A DNA stretch of 7,333 nucleotides from a bacterium (GTDB lineage: Bacteria > Elusimicrobiota > Elusimicrobia > Elusimicrobiales > UBA9959): positions 1 through 7,333 of the forward strand of contig JAKAMO010000112.1 of assembly GCA_021812825.1 (NCBI GenBank), read 5' to 3'. The position numbers were made by a program, and so were the translations under genes. The notes beneath the pieces were generated by a model. It saw only the letters and a list, made by a program, of their open reading frames with translations. It made no database searches and was not told the DNA's origin. Each line of letters begins with the position of its first letter. Position 1 is the stretch's first letter. Positions 4,576 through 7,333 of the stretch are shown here, in pieces.

Positions 4576-6087
4576 ATGCAGAACATCTCCGCCATCTTCG
4601 GACCCTGGATAATAGGCTTCTACGCCGCCGTGCTGCTTTCGGCGCTGGCGCTCGCGCGCGCGGTGCCCGGCTGCCGGAAGAGGCTCGGCGGGGCGGCGCT
4701 GATGACGCTGTTCTCCATCGCGGGCCTGCTCGCCGTGCGCCTGATGGGCGGAGCCGCCTCCGGGGGCCTGCCGAAGCTGACAGAGCTGGTCGCCCGCCTG
4801 CTGGCCGTCGTGGCCGCTATCAACGTGGCGGGGGTATTCGGCTTCTCGCTGGTCCTGCCCAGGCTCAGGACCGGGGTCTCCAAGTTCGTGGAGGACCTGA
4901 TACTGGCCGCGACCTATCTGCTGGCCGGCCTGGCCGTGGTATCGGCGTCCGGCGCCGACCTCAGCGGCGTGCTGGCCACTTCGGCCGTGGTCACCGGCGT
5001 GGTGGCCTTCTCGCTGCAGGACACGCTGGGCAACATAATAGGCGGCATGGTGCTGCAGCTGGAAAGCTCGTTCCAGCCAGGCGACTGGATCCGGGTGGAC
5101 GAGCACGAGGGCGTGGTGCGGGAGATCCGCTGGCGGCAGACCACCCTGGAGACGCTGGTCGGCGACATCAAGATAGTGCCCAATATCCTGATCATGAAGA
5201 GCCCGGTCACCGTGCTGGGCCGCGCGGCCTCGGGCAAGCGCTTCCGTTCCGTCTCGTTCCCGGTGTATTACGATTCCGCCCCGGGCGAGGTGATCTCTGC
5301 GGTGGCCGGCGCCCTGAAGGACGATCCGCCCGCCGGCGTAGCCGCGAGCCCGGCCCCGGACTGCGTGATAAAGGACTTCCAGCCCAATTCAGCCGTGTAC
5401 GAGGCCCGCTACTTCCTCACGGATTTCACCGCTCCGGGCGGGGTAGACGCAGCGGTGCGCGCCAGGATCTACTACGCGCTGACCAGGGCCGGCATAAAGA
5501 TCTCGGTGCCGTCGCGCGCGATCATCGTCAGCGAGGCCGCGAAGGAAGTGGCCGAGAAGAGCGCCAGGGAGGAGCAGACCCGGCGGCTTGCGGCCCTCGA
5601 CGGCGTCTACCTGTTCAAGGCGCTGAACTCCGGGGAGAAGGAGCTGCTGGCCGCGAGACTCAGGCCGACACCGTTCCAGACCGGAGAGCTGATGACGCGC
5701 CAGGGGGACAGGGCGTACTGGCTCTATATCATCCATAGCGGCTCCGCCGAAGTGCGGGTATATTCTGAAGGCGGGGCCTACAGGACCGTTAAGGTGCTGG
5801 GCCCCGGGGACTTCCTCGGGGAGATGGGGCTGCTCACCGGCGAGCCGCGGGCCGCTACGGTGGTGGCGGCCGCCGAGACGCGCTGCTACAGGCTGGACAG
5901 GGACTCCTTCAGGGACGTGCTGGCCGGACGTCCGGAGATGGCCGAGATGATCGCCTCCACGCTGGCCAAGAGGCGGACCGAGCTGGACGCGGTCAAGTTG
6001 AAACTGGCCGGCGAGGAGGCCGCCCGCGGCCTGACCGCCGCCGAGCGCGACCTGCTTTCGAGGATAAAGGACTTTTTCAAGATCTAA
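4576..6087 (+). CDS. MscS-like channel with C-terminal cyclic-nucleotide-binding domain (bCNG-type)
   Basis: A 503-residue inner-membrane protein. Hydrophobic segments lie at about 8-28, 40-57, 75-95 and 105-123. They are followed by the pore-lining MscS helix at 131-163 (VVTGVVAFSLQDTLGNIIGG, 138-157) and the MscS beta domain starting SSFQPGDWIRV (164-174). A cytoplasmic alpha/beta region runs to about 320. The cyclic-nucleotide-binding domain spans about 340-455. Its phosphate-binding cassette has GDFLGEMGLL (411-420), with Glu416 for the ribose and PRAAT with Arg425 for the phosphate. Ala426 after that arginine is the residue seen in cAMP-selective sites such as PKA; cGMP sites usually have Thr there. 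The tail 456-503 is a charged helix. This is the architecture of bacterial cyclic-nucleotide-gated channels of the MscS superfamily. Only a weak SD-like AAGGA lies 17 bases before the ATG, so coupling to the upstream gene is likely. An in-frame stop at 4564-4566 rules out an earlier start. Confidence 0.93.
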   Translation: MQNISAIFGPWIIGFYAAVLLSALALARAVPGCRKRLGGAALMTLFSIAGLLAVRLMGGAASGGLPKLTELVARLLAVVAAINVAGVFGFSLVLPRLRTGVSKFVEDLILAATYLLAGLAVVSASGADLSGVLATSAVVTGVVAFSLQDTLGNIIGGMVLQLESSFQPGDWIRVDEHEGVVREIRWRQTTLETLVGDIKIVPNILIMKSPVTVLGRAASGKRFRSVSFPVYYDSAPGEVISAVAGALKDDPPAGVAASPAPDCVIKDFQPNSAVYEARYFLTDFTAPGGVDAAVRARIYYALTRAGIKISVPSRAIIVSEAAKEVAEKSAREEQTRRLAALDGVYLFKALNSGEKELLAARLRPTPFQTGELMTRQGDRAYWLYIIHSGSAEVRVYSEGGAYRTVKVLGPGDFLGEMGLLTGEPRAATVVAAAETRCYRLDRDSFRDVLAGRPEMAEMIASTLAKRRTELDAVKLKLAGEEAARGLTAAERDLLSRIKDFFKI

Positions 6088-6136
6088 CGGCCATTCCGCC
6101 GGCGGCCGGCAAGACTAGCTAGAAAGGGGAGACGAC

Positions 6137-7333
6137 ATGAAACTCTTGAAAGGCGCGGAATCTCTGCTGGGCGCGACAGGCGAGGAAGTGTTCACCCCGG
6201 AGGACTTCAGCGACGAGCAGAAGCAGATAGGGGAGACCACCGAGCAGTTCGTGGTCAAAGAGGTCCTGCCGCACCTGGACGAGATAGAGCAGCAGAAGTT
6301 CGAGCTCAACGTCGAACTGATGCGTAAGTGCGGAGAACTGGGTCTGCTGATGCTCGACGCCCCGAAGGAATACGGCGGGCTGGAGCTGGACAAGGTCACC
6401 AACATGCTGATGACCGAGAAGATATCGCAGGCCGGCTCCTTCTCGATAACCTTCTCCGCCCATACCGGCATAGGCACGCTGCCGCTGGTCTATTACGGCA
6501 CCAAGGAGCTCAAGGAGAAGTACCTGCCGAAGATCATGAGCGGCGAGTGGGTGGCCGCCTACTGCCTCACCGAGCCAGGCTCCGGCAGCGACGCGCTGGG
6601 CGCCAAGTCCACCGCCGAGCTCACCCCCGACAAGAAGTTCTACGTCCTGAACGGCACCAAGCAGTTCATCTCCAACGGCGGCTTCGCCCATATCTACACC
6701 ATCTTCGCGAAGACCGGCAAGGAGCTTAGCGCCTTCCTGGTGGAGCGCGACACCCCCGGCCTTAGCTTCGGCCACGAGGAGAAGAAGATGGGCATCAAGG
6801 GCTCATCCACCACCCAGGTCATCATGCAGAACGTGAAGGTGCCCGTCGGGAACCTGCTGGGCGAGGAGGGGAAAGGCCACAAGATAGCCTTCAACGTCCT
6901 GAACATCGGGCGCCTGAAACTGGGCGCCGGAGTGACCGGCGCGGCCAAAGTGGCGCTGGCCGACGGCATAAAGTACGCCAACCAGCGCAAGCAGTTCGGC
7001 AAGCTGATCAGCAGCTTCGGCGCTATAAAGGAGAAGATCGCCGACATGACGGCCGCGATCTTCGCCTCGGAGGCGCTGGTATACCGGCTCGCCGGCATGA
7101 TAGACGCGCGGGTTGAGACCGTGGACCGCGGCTCGCCGGACTACTACAAGCTCTACCAGAAGGGGATAGAGGAATACGCGATAGAGTGCGCCATCTCCAA
7201 GGTGTTCTGCAGCGAGATGCTGGCCGGCGTGGTCAGCGACGTGCTGCAGATGTACGGCGGCTACGGCTATATCCAGGAATACCCGGCCGAGCGCTATTAC
7301 CGCGACGAGCGCATCAACCGCATCTTCGAGGGG
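6137..7333 (+). CDS. Acyl-CoA dehydrogenase, long type (3' end outside the window)
   Basis: The first 399 residues of an FAD-dependent acyl-CoA dehydrogenase, which makes 2-enoyl-CoA in beta-oxidation or related acyl-CoA metabolism. Landmarks are the N-terminal GEEVFTPEDFSDEQKQI (15-31), the FAD motif AYCLTEPGSGSDA (141-153), LNGTKQFISNGG (171-182), NQRKQFGK (282-289), QMYGGYGY (371-378) and RDERINRIFEG (389-399). The N-terminal block is typical of the ~590-residue subfamily with an extra C-terminal domain (VLCAD/ACAD9-like, as in Bacillus FadE), so about 190 residues are probably missing. In the family the catalytic base is the Glu of the (Y/F)EGT motif, here Glu398, one codon from the window end. 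GGGGAG (6126-6131) supports the start. No terminator separates it from the channel gene 49 bases upstream, so read-through is possible. Confidence 0.95.
   Translation, partial: MKLLKGAESLLGATGEEVFTPEDFSDEQKQIGETTEQFVVKEVLPHLDEIEQQKFELNVELMRKCGELGLLMLDAPKEYGGLELDKVTNMLMTEKISQAGSFSITFSAHTGIGTLPLVYYGTKELKEKYLPKIMSGEWVAAYCLTEPGSGSDALGAKSTAELTPDKKFYVLNGTKQFISNGGFAHIYTIFAKTGKELSAFLVERDTPGLSFGHEEKKMGIKGSSTTQVIMQNVKVPVGNLLGEEGKGHKIAFNVLNIGRLKLGAGVTGAAKVALADGIKYANQRKQFGKLISSFGAIKEKIADMTAAIFASEALVYRLAGMIDARVETVDRGSPDYYKLYQKGIEEYAIECAISKVFCSEMLAGVVSDVLQMYGGYGYIQEYPAERYYRDERINRIFEG

Noticed and set aside
4200..5738. A 512-codon plus-strand frame overlapping the PycTM-like and channel genes
   Set aside because: It is very rich in Arg, Gly, Ala and Pro, spans two real genes out of frame and has no domain signal.
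6088..6136. A terminator or promoter between the channel gene and the acyl-CoA dehydrogenase
   Set aside because: GC-rich inverted pieces exist but there is no T-run, and no credible -10 or -35 pair is visible.

Overview
The window is GC-rich DNA (roughly 64% by eye) from a bacterium. It is compactly coded, has intrinsic terminators with clear T-runs, and carries strong GGAGG-type ribosome binding sites. Isoleucine is often encoded by ATA despite the high GC. ATA-rich coding, a Bacteroidetes-like thioredoxin and a DUF6132 neighbour are compatible with a Gram-negative lineage such as Elusimicrobiota. No ribosomal marker is present, so this placement is tentative.

Layout. Positions 1-334 are non-coding and repetitive: the tail of one repeat unit (1-32), a long hairpin (18-75), a complete element of about 246 bp bounded by inverted repeats (61-306), and a terminator. 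A plus-strand gene pair follows: a 55-residue DUF6132 protein and a thioredoxin, closed by a strong terminator. A small plus-strand lipoprotein (1052-1420) is next. A bidirectional terminator separates it from the convergent minus-strand block. That block has a GAF-type free methionine-(R)-sulfoxide reductase (3463-3930) upstream of an OPT-family transporter (1494-3368). From a divergent promoter region near 3931-4029 the plus strand resumes with a small membrane protein resembling Pycsar effectors (PycTM/DUF5706). It is followed 21 bases later by an MscS-like channel with a C-terminal cyclic-nucleotide-binding domain. Last is the N-terminal two thirds of a long-type acyl-CoA dehydrogenase, cut by the window end at its predicted catalytic glutamate.

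How the genes may work together. Thioredoxin is the usual electron donor of free-methionine-sulfoxide reductases, so two genes here fit an oxidative-repair theme, although they are not in one operon. The most interesting pair is the PycTM-like protein plus the cyclic-nucleotide-gated channel. Both are membrane proteins of families tied to cyclic mononucleotide signalling, and they probably share a transcript. No nucleotide cyclase is visible in the window, so a defence or signalling role is inference. The structured repeat element at the left end is the other item not explained by ordinary genes.
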